From: Xanthostigma xanthostigma
Taxonomy: Eukaryota > Arthropoda > Insecta > Raphidioptera > Raphidiidae
Assembly: GCA_963575645.1 (NCBI GenBank)
Contig: OY754468.1
Location: forward strand, 23,832,465 to 23,896,464
Length of the DNA: 64,000 bases
Direction: 5' to 3'
The notes beneath the pieces are model-generated. The model ran no database searches. It had not been told where the DNA came from and saw only the letters and a list, made by a program, of their open reading frames with translations. This document shows, in pieces, positions 11,684-23,515 of the stretch (positions are counted from its first letter, which is position 1; every line of letters begins with the position of its first letter). The position numbers were made by a program, and so were the translations under genes.

Positions 11684-11995
11684 TCTATACTTAATATATA
11701 AAGCTGAAGAGTTTGTTTGTTTGTTTGGTTGAACGCGCTGATCTCAGGAATTACTGGCTCGAATTGATTTTTTTTTTGTTGGATGGTCGATTTATCGAGG
11801 AAGGTTATAGGCTATATAATATCACGCTACGACTAACAGGAGCGGAGCATCAATGAAAAATTTAATACAAAATTTGTCCGTCCGACAAAAACTTTTGAAC
11901 GGTAACTCCGATCATCATGAAATTTGGACACGACAGTCATCTCGGTAAACTAAGATGAACGTGTGTACTCATATTCCTCCCCCATTCGTTCTTTT

Positions 11996-12614
11996 CATAG
12001 AATATAGCATGACAGGAAGGAGGGTTTGATACTCTGCACACGACTTTTTAGTGAGACGGAAACAGCCATTTTGAACCTTCAAGTATGACTCATTATTTTG
12101 CTATCTCACTGTCAAGTTTGAACGCTGTATTCGCTATGTACAACATCAAAGTGGCGACATCTAGCGTTATTGACCGGCGAACCCACTGCCACTTTTATAC
12201 ATTATGTTATGTCAAACGTGACAGCAAGTAAAACGTAATTAAAATTAAAGTTTATGATAAAAGTGGAAAGTATGGATGCCATATGAAAAACGGGTTTTGA
12301 AAAAAATAAAACATTCTATAAATTGTCAACCTCAAACTGTGCCAAAGGGTAAAACTTTAGCTGTGGCTAATCATGTAATTGATGTTGCTTCAGCTAGATT
12401 TTCTGAAGTGAAATAAAAAATTCTAGACACTGTTGTTCTGTGTACAGATCATCTAAAATGTATCAATATAAATATTTTTTTAAATTTGAGCTTTATTCTT
12501 CTTATCATACTTAAATGTACTACGACACTGCCAACCGGAAGCATATCGGCCATATGCAACCTCCATCCCGGTCGCGCTTATCTGACCGTATGCTCCTTCC
12601 TGTGGTTTCCATAG
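11996..12614. mobile_element. Element with perfect 8-bp target duplication, nested in the Helitron-like copy 2
   Basis: GTTCTTTT flanks both ends exactly, and removing the element restores the Helitron 3' sequence. The ends are imperfect inverted repeats (CATAGAA...ACAGGAAGGAG left; CTCCTTCCTGTGG...CCATAG right). The 8-bp duplication suggests hAT. It contains a 46-codon frame at 12276-12416. Confidence 0.75.
12276..12416 (+). CDS. Possible 46-codon frame of unknown origin inside a DNA element
   Basis: The frame starts MPYEKRVLKKIKHS and continues TVPKGKTLAVANHVIDVA, ending SARFSEVK and a stop. Its composition is more protein-like than nearby chance ORFs (balanced charges, a plausible helix). 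An in-frame stop lies 18 nt before the ATG. It may be the last exon of a captured host gene or part of the element's own former protein. I do not recognise the family. Confidence 0.3.
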   Translation: MPYEKRVLKKIKHSINCQPQTVPKGKTLAVANHVIDVASARFSEVK

Positions 12615-12653
12615 GTTCTTTTGCACCCGGGTGAAACCGGGCGGGACCGCTAT

Positions 12654-14354
12654 TATAATATATGCCTTGTACATTGGCTCTGTTGTAAATTTAATTATTA
12701 TCTCATTTAATTATTATTATCTTATAAGAAAGTCCAAAGAATATAAACTTAGAAAAAAACCGTACATAAAATATTGTTCATCCAAGGCTATACCGTAATA
12801 ATACCTCTATTTACTTGTACATTCTAAGAATACAAGTCTGGTATTCCCAAACGAAGCTTATCCACAGTTTATTTATAAAAAACGAAAAAATGTATATACC
12901 AAGTAAGATTAAATCAGTATCAGTTGTGTTCTCGAAGTAAATTTATTGTACATTTTGTGAACGGAGCGCAGTGCTAAAAAATCATATTAATTATGCTACG
13001 TTACGTCGTTACCGATTAATATTAAATAAAAATCAATTCGAAAATAAATGGAACGTACAGTGAATCTAAATAGTCGGACCTGTTGGAAAACAAAAGAAAA
13101 AATGAACTCATACGCGCCGCATCGGTCTAAAGTGCACGTTAGTGTGTGAATTTCATATTCATCTCGTAAGGGGCCACTCAAGTATTACGTAAACACGACG
13201 CGGGGGGGGGGGTAGCTTATTTTGCTTACTTACAATGCGTAAGCTGTATCCTGACTATGCCGATCGACAAACTAAGAAAATACACGACATGTAATCGAAA
13301 GTTCTGGGATCGAATCCCAGTTCGGCCTGTTTGAAAAAAAAATTATATAATTTAGACTTCTAAGTTATTAATATTGTCTAATACCTACTGTTATATTTAT
13401 TAATATTAATATGATGTGATGTGGAACATTTAACCCAATTTAGATTTATCTACCAACAGTTAATAATTAATAGGATGGTCGCTTCCGAGCGGGGCTCAAC
13501 CCCTAGAAATAAGACTGTGGGGAAGTGAATCCATAAGCTTGATAATAATAGGAAAAAATAAACAATGTCGAAATATTGGTTACAGAATATCTGTATTCAA
13601 AGGAAACGCATTGGTCTATGCATATGCAAATACAAGTTTTTATACCTGTTACACTTGACTTTGATTGTTATCAGTAGATTTCATAGTCGCTATCGCAGAT
13701 TTTATTGGTCGTTAATTTTTAACATTGCTCATTTAAAATTAGAACTGTAATATTTTTGTATGCGATTGAAATAATTGTTTCTTTCACCGACTGGTACCCA
13801 GCAAGCAGTTTGTTTTGTTTTTTTTTTACAAGTTCTTAGTAATCTATGTTCCGCTAAAAAAACTTGATACCAACTTAAATTATAGTCCATTTAGTTACAA
13901 AAACTTGCGATATCACATAATTTAACTTTTGCTTATATACTGTAAGTGTTAATAACTAATCTAAAAGAGAAAAAATGTGGTCACAAGAGTGAGGTTGCCA
14001 TTTATCTACATCTAGGCAGCCATTTTCATCCGGTTTCTGAGCTCCTGCTGAGTTCTCTTTTCAATCGTGAAGTTGCTTGCGATATATCGAGCAAAGCGAT
14101 CAATATGTAATATCTTGCAAGGATATCTAAAGCAATTCGATCAATAATTCTGGCAGTTTATACCTTACAAGGATAACTCGAGACGGGCAAAACTCGCAAG
14201 CTATACTAGTATCTAATAGAAATAGGAGTTTAAAGATAGACTAGTGTGACCTGTGCGAATTATTCGCACTAAATAAGTATAATAATTATCACTTTACAAA
14301 ATTATTTTTTAAATATGATTGCAGGTATTCAATTCGTTTCTAATTTTGCACACT
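12654..14354. other. Non-coding stretch with a G-run and a tRNA-like fragment
   Basis: No gene is recognised. A run of more than ten G lies near 13202, and a tRNA-like 3' half at 13259-13326. The 61-codon ORFs at 12996-13181 and 13565-13750 have no features. Confidence 0.45.
13259..13326 (+). pseudogene. tRNA-like fragment
   Basis: The 3' half has a perfect T arm (CTGGG ATCGAAT CCCAG) and its last bases TCGGC can pair with GCCGA at 13259. The D and anticodon arms are not recognisable. It is probably a tRNA pseudogene or the head of a worn SINE. Confidence 0.35.
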
Positions 14355-14665
14355 GCTTATAGCGTTCTTCTTTTTGTTGTATTACAATATGAAACTCAGG
14401 TGGCAGATCGAAGAAATATTTTAGTAAAATTGTCATATAGAGGCGCAAGTAGCAAAAGCGTTGAGTTAAACCGTCAGATGGCATCATGCAGCTTTGCTGT
14501 GACGTTGTTCAGCGTTGCTCGCTGTTTCAAAATTAAAGCCGTCAGATGGCAGTATGAAGTATTGTGTCTGTTGTATTACAATATGAAGGTCAGATGACAG
14601 ATCGACGTGTTGACGTTGTTTCAAAATTAAAGCCGTCAGATGGCAGACGTTGTTCAGCGTTGCTG
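14355..14665. repeat. Degenerate tandem repeats with GTCAGATGGCAG
   Basis: Several imperfect copies of blocks containing TTTCAAAATTAAAGCCGTCA, GATGGCAG, GTTGTTCAGCGTTGC and TGTATTACAATATGAA follow one another. The order is scrambled, suggesting an old rearranged minisatellite. Confidence 0.6.
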
Positions 14666-15206
14666 TATTTTAATTAATTTACAAAAACAAAAGCAATAAT
14701 AAATTTTTTAGTTGTCGATGTTAGTAGAGCAAGCAATTATCTGTAAAATGATATATAATTTATGTGGAGAAATTGTGTGGTTTTTTCTAAAAAGGGAGGC
14801 AAACATCTTTAACCTTAGCGTATTAATATATATGATTTACACGATACGTTGTTTTTTAATAGATTAGTTATAATTTTCTTGAATTTGTATATCTAATTAC
14901 TAAATTGTGTACATATTCACAATTTCGAAACCCGGAAAATTTTTTTAAATTCTCCAACTCCCCCTCCTGTAACCGCATAATATGTGGCAGGCTGGCAGCG
15001 CATATTATGCTCTGAATATGTGGTTATATCTTTAGAATTTAGTTGGATATTTTTATTCTCTTTTACCAAGTGGACTCGTGTGCTTTACTCAGGAGACGTC
15101 CATTAATAACGAGCTAAAAATGGGGGAGGAATCCAGCAATCTCATTTAAAAGAAGGGAGGACCAATGAAAATTTAACGTCAACTTTTTAATTCAAAGAAT
15201 ATACAG
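14666..15206. other. No gene recognised
   Basis: AT-rich DNA up to the element at 15207, with no exon or element ends seen. Confidence 0.45.
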
Positions 15207-15469
15207 CAGGGGCGGGCAAATCTTTTGATCGGCGGGCCACATAGCTGATGACAATTTGACCGCGGGCCGTATGGCCGATGAAAATTTCACCGCAGGCCAA
15301 AAATTAGCAGAGCAAAAAAAAAGTCCGCATTTGTAGAGCAAAAAAAAAGGTCCACATTCTATTTTCGCATTTTACTATTTTTCTAAAATTTCCTAAAATG
15401 CTTCGCGGGCCGGACAAAATTGCGCTGCGGGCCGGATTCGGCCCGCGAGCCGCCATTTGCTCAGGCCTG
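15207..15469 (+). mobile_element. GCGGGCC-rich hAT-like MITE, copy 1
   Basis: It begins CAGGGGCGGGCAAATCTTTT and ends TTTGCTCAGGCCTG, flanked exactly by ATATACAG. The interior repeats GCGGGCC and GATGAAAATTT. Other copies are at 16079, 32723 and 41087. No coding capacity; ORFs crossing it are by-products. Confidence 0.92.
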
Positions 15470-16078
15470 ATATACAGTGTTGCAGCAGATAACAAAAATT
15501 ATAGAGTAGGGGGGGGGGGCACATCTTACAGATTCCCGCCAAGGGGGAGGGGTCCAAATTAAAAAAAAAATTACTCGCGTAATTAATGGACGTCCCCTTA
15601 GCCTCACACTCTTTACACTAAGTAAGAAAACGAGCCCACGAACCCATTGGAACAAAATAAGAGATTATGGTTTCTATAATTATGTCTGGGGTTTTTTACT
15701 ATTTTTTTTCAAGTTTTGTGTAAGATAAATCAATTAATGTCATTCAATACAAATATGTGTATTTTAACATATTTTGATTGATGCCAACGAGATAATATCT
15801 TGTTGATAAACATTGCAGATTATTTTGACACAGAAATAGTTTTGTTTTGTCGGCCATGTTTTGGAAGTTATTCAGACCGTAATTCCTATGCACAGCGCAT
15901 CATCTATATTAGAGTTAATTTTGTTAATACGTGTATTATATGATAATAACAATGATTTTGTTCCGGTGACACTTTTTTCTTTTTTTTTTTGGCTGATATA
16001 TATATACTAATTTCAACTCGTTTTTGCAATGTTTTGCATAATATTAAATCACTGCAAAATTATTGACACCCTCTAACG

Positions 16079-16313
16079 CAGGGGCGTGCAAATCTTTTGA
16101 TCAGCGGGCCACATAGCTGATGAAAATTTGACCGCGGGCCGTATGGCTGATGAAAATTTCACCGCGGGCCAAAAATTTCCGCATTTCTAGAGCAAAAAAA
16201 AAAAAAAGATCCCCACATTCTATTTTCTAAAATTTCCTAAAATGCTTCGCGGGCCGGACAAAATTGCGCTGCGGGCCGGATCCGGCCCGCGAGCCGCCAT
16301 TTGCTCAGGCTTA
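16079..16313 (+). mobile_element. GCGGGCC-rich hAT-like MITE, copy 2
   Basis: Same family as 15207-15469, with the same orientation. The flanks CTCTAACG and CTCTAACA differ at one base, and the right terminus has decayed to CAGGCTTA. This suggests an older insertion than copies 1, 3 and 4. Confidence 0.88.
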
Positions 16314-17133
16314 CTCTAACACCTGGCGCTGACATTCAATTTTTAGTCGGCCGACTGTTTAATATCGAACTGAATGAAACTAAAAAGCAAGTGACATATT
16401 TTCTAAAAATTTGTAAAGATGAAATGAGCTGCTTGCAAACAGAATATACTATATCGTTAAAAAAATAAACAATTTTTATGTTGAATAAAAAGGAATTGTA
16501 TTGCTGGCTGTGAAAAACGCCTCATTGAGTCAAAAATACGTACTTTTTTAAAATATTTTTAATATATCGACTTATAAGCTTGATTTTTTTACTGACGGAC
16601 AATAAAGTGATTCCGTAACGATTAAAAATCCAAGGTACGGTACCCTAAAAATTGAGCTGTTTTCACAACAGTATAATTTAATCTACCTATATTTATAATT
16701 TGGTTTTGGTAAACATTTAAAATTACGATAAGAATAATTATTATTTTTTCCATATAACAATGAACATTTAATATTTTATAGCTCAGTTTTATTATTAACG
16801 GTACCTTTTATAACTGATCACAAACAAGTGTGTGATTTGATATGATTTTTTATTTTCAAATTGCGTTATCGATACTTGGAATTGTTTTTGAGGTGAAACA
16901 TCTACGGGCACGTTTGGATGGGAGTAAAAACGTGAACAAAAACAAAACCGTAAATATATCAATTAATTAGGTACGCCTATGGAAAAACAAAAAAAAAATT
17001 TCTTTTACTTGGAACGAATGTCACGAATTCCACATAAAAGGCATCGCCTCCGAGTTATCTTCTGGTTGTTTACTTATTCTTGTGGTATTATAATATTATG
17101 TATAGGTGGAACGTACCTATATATAGTAGTTCT
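16314..17133. other. No gene recognised
   Basis: Contains a fragment (about 16895-16935, ACATCTACGGGCACGTTTGG) of a dispersed repeat also found near 8010 (inverted) and 58880. Otherwise AT-rich DNA in the flank of the FNDC3-like exon. Confidence 0.45.
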
Positions 17134-17346
17134 GTTCCAACCTCTCTGCGAACGGTAATATTATCGTCAGCCATACGCAATAGCTAAAACGTGTTCCAAC
17201 CGAGGTTACAACGGTTCTAGAACTGTCCTTTAAGCCACAAAACTGCAAAGTCGACGCATGCGCACAAAACCGATTCAAAACAGTTTCGTTTTAGCTAATG
17301 CGTTAGACTGTGACGATAATATTACCGTTCGCAGAGAGTTTGGAAC
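17134..17346. mobile_element. Inverted-repeat element just upstream of the FNDC3-like exon
   Basis: About 57-bp arms: GTTCCAACCTCTCTGCGAAC at the left and the complement GTTCGCAGAGAGTTTGGAAC at the right, with ACGATAATATTA in both. GTGTTCCAAC and CGTTTTAGCTA are shared with a worn relative at 42237-42355. It lies within 60 bp of the probable splice acceptor at 17404. Confidence 0.75.
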
Positions 17347-17389
17347 AAAGCTAGTAGCATTTCTAAAAGTAGAGTTTTTAAACATAATT

Positions 17390-17404
17390 TCTTTTTGTTT
17401 CAGA
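17390..17404 (+). other. Probable splice acceptor of the FNDC3-like 5' UTR/first coding exon
   Basis: TTTCTTTTTGTTTCAG is a good polypyrimidine tract plus AG, 225 nt before the start codon. It suggests that this exon begins at 17405 and that an untranslated exon lies upstream. Transcription could instead start nearby. Confidence 0.45.
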
Positions 17405-17629
17405 TGTGAAAACTTAAGAATAAACCGCTAGCAATCTCGACATTTTAAAATTACATAATATACTAATTAATGAATTGTAGTAAAATTAGTAAAATTAAAC
17501 AAAATAAATTCAGTGCTTAAGTCAACTATCGCGTGTGTATCTAATTAATTAATAAACTAGAGTTTTATTGTCGTGTATTAAGCAGTCCTGTTTCGAACAC
17601 TAAAATACTGTTTTATCAATACATAATAT

Positions 17630-18347
17630 ATGGTGAAGTTTCACGACGAGCAATCAGCCGCACCGTCGGTAATGGGCGATCCTGCGATCGTGACCAGTCG
17701 TCCGTTACCGACCAGTAACAGTAACAATATTACAACAACTAGTGCGCCCTTGCAAACCAATTCAACACCGACGACGACAACAACCCAAACCATGCCTGTA
17801 CCATCATCGAACACCAACCCTGGCAACGGTACCAGTCAGAATCATTCCAACAGTAACCAGCAACCGGGAACGAACGGGACTCATTCTCGAAATAACGGTA
17901 ACATCGCTGCGGCGGCGGCGTCGTCCTCGACCGGAGGCGGTGCAATGATGCAGATGTCGGGTTATAATAATCAAAACCGCGTCGTAGATAATTATGTCGG
18001 TCCGTTGAATCACAGACCGCATAACAAAACAAGACATCACCATCACCACTTGCACCATGCACCGATGCAGCACTATCACCACTTTCATCATCACTGGTCG
18101 TATCCAGATCCGACAGCCGTTGTTCCGCCGCCCCATCACGGCCAGGCCACGTTTCATTTCGGTCCCGGATTTGAACCGCAGCAACCGTTGCATGCTCCGC
18201 GTTTTCCGCATGCACATAATAATGCTCACGGCGGTGGACCTTCGGCCGGATCCTCAACAGGAAACTCGGAACACGTCGTACACTTTCATGTCAATCCAGG
18301 CGTTACAGTCAGCTTCCAGATTGGAGATAACATGGAACTGATAAGAG
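17630..18347 (+). CDS. FNDC3: First coding exon of an FNDC3-like (fibronectin type III domain) protein
   Basis: This frame stands out by its base and codon composition. It encodes 239 residues plus the first base of the next codon, and ends at a consensus donor (AGAG|GTAAGT). The start is supported by an in-frame TAA 6 nt upstream. Residues 1-110 are Ser/Thr/Asn/Gln-rich, with an Ala run near 93-97. Residues about 135-156 are His-rich (HHHHHLHHAPMQHYHHFHHH). The exon ends VHFHVNPGVTVSFQIG then DNMELIR. Vertebrate FNDC3A/B have a very similar VNPG...EDGTLQCIQG block just before their Pro-rich region and fibronectin-III repeats; FNDC3 proteins are membrane-associated at the ER/Golgi. That motif is the basis of the call. 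The fibronectin domains themselves are not in the window. Frames on the other strand and frames are shadows of this exon. Confidence 0.7.
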
Positions 18348-19679
18348 GTAAGTCTCTTCTTTGGTTTCCACGGATTATTATTCAATTCTTAGTAGGCTTT
18401 CAAATTGTCAACTCAAGTATTTTTCCCAGAACCTATCGATAAACACCCGCCCTGCTAGGAAAGAATAAATACAAACTGACAGTCTCTTTCACTACCGAAG
18501 TTCGAATGATTATTACGCGATTCGACAGTGCTGTCAGTATTAATTATTATCAGATGTATATTTTCTTAATTTTATCACAGCTGTGCAAATTTTAGTGTAG
18601 GCTCCATGGATGATACTTCTGTCTGCAAAATAGGACAGCAAACTGTTTTGTGATACCTTTACCTCAGACGAAGAAGATGTTGCCGTTTGGACGTTTACTT
18701 ACATCTTCTCTCAACCTCATACACCACCGCCCCCTGACAATTTTTGACTACTTACAGAAAATCTCCCAAATCGACCTTGGTACCTGACATTGAAAATATC
18801 TAATAAACATGAGTGAGGAGCATTTCAAAATTCCACCCCTGAAAGAGTTTAATCTGTTTTTACGGATTTAGTCATTTTGTTAATACTGGGTCTTTAAAAC
18901 ACAAAGACGCTGATGAACTCAGCTATTGAGTGTCTATAATATACAGTCATCGTCTTTAAAACACGAAACTTCGAGAATATATTCGTTTAATAACGTAGAC
19001 AACCACTAAGAAAGGTTTTTTTTAAATTTCACCCCTAGTAGTTTTAAAAGCGGTAAATGATTAAATCTGTAAAAACACATTTACTTCTTGTCACCCCTTT
19101 AGGGATAAAATTTCGAGAAAAAATAGTTGATGTGTACTTGATAGAAAAAATGTCTCCTTCAAAGATTCTGCAACTGCTTTTTCATCAAAACTGAGGTGCG
19201 AAGGTGTAAAAAATATCTAAAACCTGTATCAGACGCCAGAATGCGGTCCTCATATTTTGCGTACGACCTCCCTTGATCTATTTAACTAAGTCTGTATCAT
19301 AAAAAGTTTATTCGGAAAATAAAACAACAAATTTTATTTACCGTAAATACATTGTTTATATTTTTTTTAAATTATATTTTGCAGTTTTCCAAGTACACAG
19401 TGTATAAAAATATTTCTTGGAACTATTTTAACTTAAATCTTTAATCGTAATCTTGTTTTCATGAATCATTAGTTCCATTAACATTTTTTTCTTGTTATAA
19501 ATTGACTTGCTGCATTTGATATTAATGTCTGGGGTCAAATATACATAACATGTGTGCAATAGAGACTGCAGTTATAACGAAGCAAAACTTATGAATAAAA
19601 TCATAATATGGTCGAAATGGTATATTGTTGACTGTTGGGAACTGACAATCTGGATGTCATCTATATGTAAGAGTGGTCC
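18348..19679 (+). other. Start of the first coding intron of the FNDC3-like gene
   Basis: It begins with the donor GTAAGT. The open frame runs on to 18442 only by chance. No second exon was found here; the DNA is AT-rich with C-rich patches (TTCACCCCT) like those in worn dispersed insect repeats. Confidence 0.55.
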
Positions 19680-19805
19680 CGATTTGAGTGTGTTAATTCG
19701 CACACATCGTGAAGAAACATACAACTAGTTTCTTCGTTTTAATGAGGGGAAGTGCACAATGTATGTTTCATCACGATGTGCGCGAATTAACACAATTCAA
19801 ATCGA
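19680..19805. repeat. Inverted repeat, about 43-bp arms
   Basis: CGATTTGAGTGTGTTAATTC at the left is matched by GAATTAACACAATTCAAATC at the right, with AAGAAACATAC/GTATGTTTCATC nearer the centre. Probably a small fold-back element. The 81-codon ORF at 19709-19954 overlaps it and looks spurious. Confidence 0.65.
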
Positions 19806-20194
19806 TTCAGGAGAAATATGATGCTGGATCAATTCCGGCCGAGGATCAGTTTTTTAGTCGAATTCGAACTTTGTTTTTTTCAAACCTTGGGTCGAAGCCG
19901 AACGTATTGCATAAAACTAAAAAAACGGTGGATATACTTATTATTGTAAGCTAACGCTATTTCGCTGAAGTTATTTTTTCATTAGACAAATAAAATCTTC
20001 GGCCTAATTTTAGCAGAAACCGATTATTTTGCCAAAGGTTCATTGTTGAAGGTGACCGAAGTCGAAACTTTGATTGGAGTCTATGCCGGATTACAGAACA
20101 CATTATCAGATAATCTGGTTTGATAATGACCTTAGACTGTGCGTCTATTTAAATTCATCTTTGCTTGAAATTACACGTCTTTATAAATTTTAAA

Positions 20195-20760
20195 AGGGAA
20201 ATTATAAAACGGTCGAATAAAAAAAAAAATTTGGTGACTGATGATGAGATACTGTTTTAATAACTTGAGATATTAAAATAATAGTTGGGTGACTAAATTA
20301 CTAAGTGAGCGACTAGAATGCCTTCGGTAATTTTGAAGATTGAAAACCACCGCTTTTTTTGATAAAGGGGTATGCGAATTGTCTTGCAGTGAAACGCCAT
20401 GGGGCAAAGGTGGAGTTTTTAAAAAAATAATTCCGGGGTGAACGATAAAGGGATATGCGAATTGTAATGCCGGGGTGAACGATAAAGGGGTATGCGAATT
20501 GTCTCGCTGTGAAACGGGAAGGAGCAAATGTGGAGTTTTTAAAAAAACAATTTCGGGGTGAAGGATAACGGGGTATGCGAATTAAATAGTTAATTGTTTG
20601 AATAGAACTGCGTTTTCTAAAAAATGTATATTTAATTGACAGTCAATTAAATATATATTTTTTAGAAAACGCAGTTCTATTCAAACAGTTAACTATTAAC
20701 AACTTAGTAATTTAGTCGCTCACTTAGTAATTTAGTCACCCAACTATTATTTTCTCGTCA
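20195..20760. mobile_element. Composite repeat with minisatellite core and inverted ends, copy 1
   Basis: Left part AAATTACTAAGTGAGCGACT is answered by AGTCGCTCACTTAGTAATTT at the right. The core (20350-20575) has units starting GATAAAGGGGTATGCGAATT with CAGTGAAACG and GTGGAGTTTTTAAAAAAA. A hairpin follows (20585-20700; AGAACTGCGTTTTCTAAAAA and its complement). The same left part and core occur at 36318-37850, but there a 120-bp tandem array is inserted. Confidence 0.7.
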
Positions 20761-21510
20761 CGCGCAGTCAGTTGCTCACTTAGTAATACAGTAACCCAAA
20801 TTGATTATTTTTGTCACTCAAAATTGTAATTTACAGTCACTCGTTTAAATACTACCCATTTTAAAATTTCAGTTTTACAATAATTCATGTTTACATTATT
20901 CGTCACACCCACACGCTCTTGTGCACGAAAGTAAAAACAGTTGTTTTAAATTCAATTTAATTTTCACCTCAAAATGGCACTCGGAAGCTCAATATACGTC
21001 GAAAATCAATAAACAACCAATTTGGAATTTTTGACCTCCATATTGGTTTTTCATTTCAAAATGCAAATTTCAATCTTGAATGCGTATATTTAGCAAATGC
21101 AAATATATTTCTAATTAAGTGAATATCTGTATAATTAAAGAAGTTTAAATACGTAGAGTATTTTTTTTCGTTTATCGAGGTTCAGGTAAAAAAATTCGAT
21201 CTGTATACGCGTGTGTGATTTTCTTCGAATATGTGTTCGCTATCAACGTGCAACAGCCCGCAGTTGATTGCATTAAATGGCGTAGGGTAAAATTGCCTCT
21301 AAAATATTATAAGAAGTTTATTTTCTTTGTTATAGAACGAATTTCAAGAGACCATGCAAAATCTTGTTCGTAAATCGTAATTTTATTGAAATGGAATATC
21401 TAATAAAAAAACTTTTAAAAAAATTGAATATCCTTAAAAGGCTACTAAAAAGCTTGACTTAATCAAGCTTTGAGGTCGTCGCCAATTTTAAACTGCAACT
21501 TTTAATTATA
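20761..21510. other. No gene recognised
   Basis: AT-rich DNA within the presumed FNDC3 intron. I checked for exon-like frames following AG and found none convincing. Confidence 0.4.
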
Positions 21511-22192
21511 GAGGGTAGAGGTTAGAAGGACTATCGTATATGGGAGATAATTTAAAAAAGTGTCCATCTAAATGCTGTAAATAACAGTTCAAAAATCGTC
21601 CGGAATGGCGCTAGCGCTGTATCCGATTATAAAATGAATTTAGCAGTTGTTTACATTTCATAGCAGTTATAAACAAATTGAAGTGCCGTGGGTTGGAAAA
21701 TTTAGTATTTTTAATGATTAGAGCCGTTAATAACACTGCAGTATATAAAATCTAAACTGTTTACGTAGTCCAAAATAATTTAATAAATATACATAACCTA
21801 AAAACCTGCTGTGATATAGTATCGAGAGTAATTTAATTTTTGTTAGCTTTTACTAATATTTTTTAGTCATTTTATAGTTTTTATTCATATCAGTCTAATC
21901 GTTTATTTACTACTAAATGCATATTAGCACGCTTAAAGATGACATTTAAATCAAAAATTAATTTTATATCATATTGTTTTTTTCATTTTTGTTTTACTTT
22001 TGGCAAGTGCGCCATAAAAAAGCGGAAATTCTTCTTTCCTCGTTTAAGTTTCTATCCTACTCTAATAATTTTTGCCCTCTATACGCTTGCTTGAAAATTT
22101 ACCCTTTTGCGACAGTGGCGGTCCCCCAATTTAACGCTTTTTGATGGACACTTTTTCGTACACAGAAATGGTTCTCCTTAACCTCTACCCTC
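21511..22192. mobile_element. Inverted-repeat element, about 680 bp
   Basis: The left arm begins GAGGGTAGAGGTTAGAAGG and contains AAAAAAGTGTCCATC. The right arm carries GATGGACACTTTTTCG and ends TTAACCTCTACCCTC. The arms pair imperfectly over about 55 bp. No clear target duplication. Confidence 0.65.
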
Positions 22193-22331
22193 CATACTTT
22201 TAATATATGTACCAGGTACCTATATACTTCTATTAAATTAGTGCCTACCTCAAAACTTTATCGCTATACGGTTTTTAGAGACCTTGTTTGAGGGAGGTTC
22301 AATTCTTTTAAAAGTTTATTTTTTATAGTAC

Positions 22332-22824
22332 AAGCGGCGACCGTGAAACTGGTTCTGATTTTATAGAGGATGAAATTTTCAGAAAAGATTGTACATATGG
22401 TGACTGTACGAGTACTTGATTCGACAGCTGGAAACACCAATTCTTGTATTTATTTTGATGTAGTTAGTAGTTACTAGTTCCATACACTAGAGCTTTTAAT
22501 TTCTATGAATCTGTTGGTCAGTAAGAACTTTTTTAGGAATATTATGTTGTTGCCGTCTTAATTAATGATTAAATATGATAACTCGTTTATAATAACATGA
22601 AAAGAAAATTGAATATTTTTTTTAGATATTTATGAACTAACAAATTCATAAAAACTAAAAATTCTAAATCTATGGAAGTAGTAACTACATCAAAATGAAT
22701 GTTGAGAGTGGTGATTCCAATCAGAGTCTTGCAGAGTTGCCTAGGCAAGTGATTGGAATCACCATATGTTTGAAAGTTTCATTCTCTATAAAATTGGAAC
22801 CATTTTCTTACGCTGTTCGCCCCT
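22332..22824. mobile_element. Inverted-repeat element, about 490 bp
   Basis: CTGGTTCTGATTTTATAGAG near 22348 is answered by CTCTATAAAATTGGAACCA near 22784. Further in, TTTGATGTAGTTAGTAGTTA is answered by GTAGTAACTACATCAAAATG. The long imperfect fold-back suggests an old MITE. Confidence 0.65.
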
Positions 22825-23515
22825 TGGACTATGCTAGCAGCAGTCGTCTTTCCTCTAAATAAATACTACTTATTATATGTACATAGATTACTTGTGATGG
22901 CGGTGAATGTACGAACTGTATTATATTGTGTCGTACATCGACGTTTGCCCATTTCCTACTTTCACTATCTGTACGCTGGCACGATATAATACAGACGAAC
23001 CAACTCAACTGTGCAACAATTGCGACGTACATATAGGCATTATAGTGATACGTATAACGAATATTAGTATTCGCGAATATTCGCATATTTTTTGACGTTA
23101 ATATTTAGTGCAGGGCATAGTGGCGCATTCGCAAGAAAAATGGTCTCCAGTCCTATTGTTTTTATCATGTTTGTAATCAAAATAATTTAAAGATTATAAA
23201 AGAAATAATTTACTGCAAAAAGATTGGTTGTCTGTAAAGTCGGTTTACGGACGATAGTTTTACGTGATAACGTATTCCGTAATACATAACCTAAATTTAT
23301 ATAATAATTCGAATCTATGATATTGCATCTTTCGCTTCAAATTTAGGTAAATTTTATTAAGTAGAATAATAAAACACTATAAAAAGTACACTATTATTAT
23401 ATAAAAAACAACTATGGCATGTATCTCTTTTGCGCATGCGCCGATTTTCCCCAAAAAATTTACAAAAATTTCTAGTAAAAATAGATAGAGTAAAAACCGT
23501 TTTAAAAACTATATT
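22825..23515. other. No gene; start of a repeated block
   Basis: From about 23385 a block containing CGCATGCGCCGATTTTCCCC recurs at 23555 (CGCATGCGCCGATGTTCCCC), a local duplication. ORFs at 22829-23095 lie on both strands and look spurious. Confidence 0.4.

Larger units (their letters stand above)
11684..12653 (+). mobile_element. Helitron-like element, short form (copy 2), with an insertion
   Basis: It has the same 5' end (TC after A, then AATATATAAAGCTGAAGAG) and 3' palindrome CACCCGGGTG as copy 1. The last base is changed, so it ends CTAT instead of CTAG. It lacks the middle third carrying the tRNA-like sequence. It is split near its 3' end by the element at 11996-12614. Confidence 0.75.

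Noticed and set aside
17739..18257. 172- and 141-codon minus-strand ORFs and other-frame plus ORFs opposite the FNDC3-like exon
   Set aside because: They are shadows of a GC-richer coding exon; the plus frame has the conserved VNPG motif and a proper donor.
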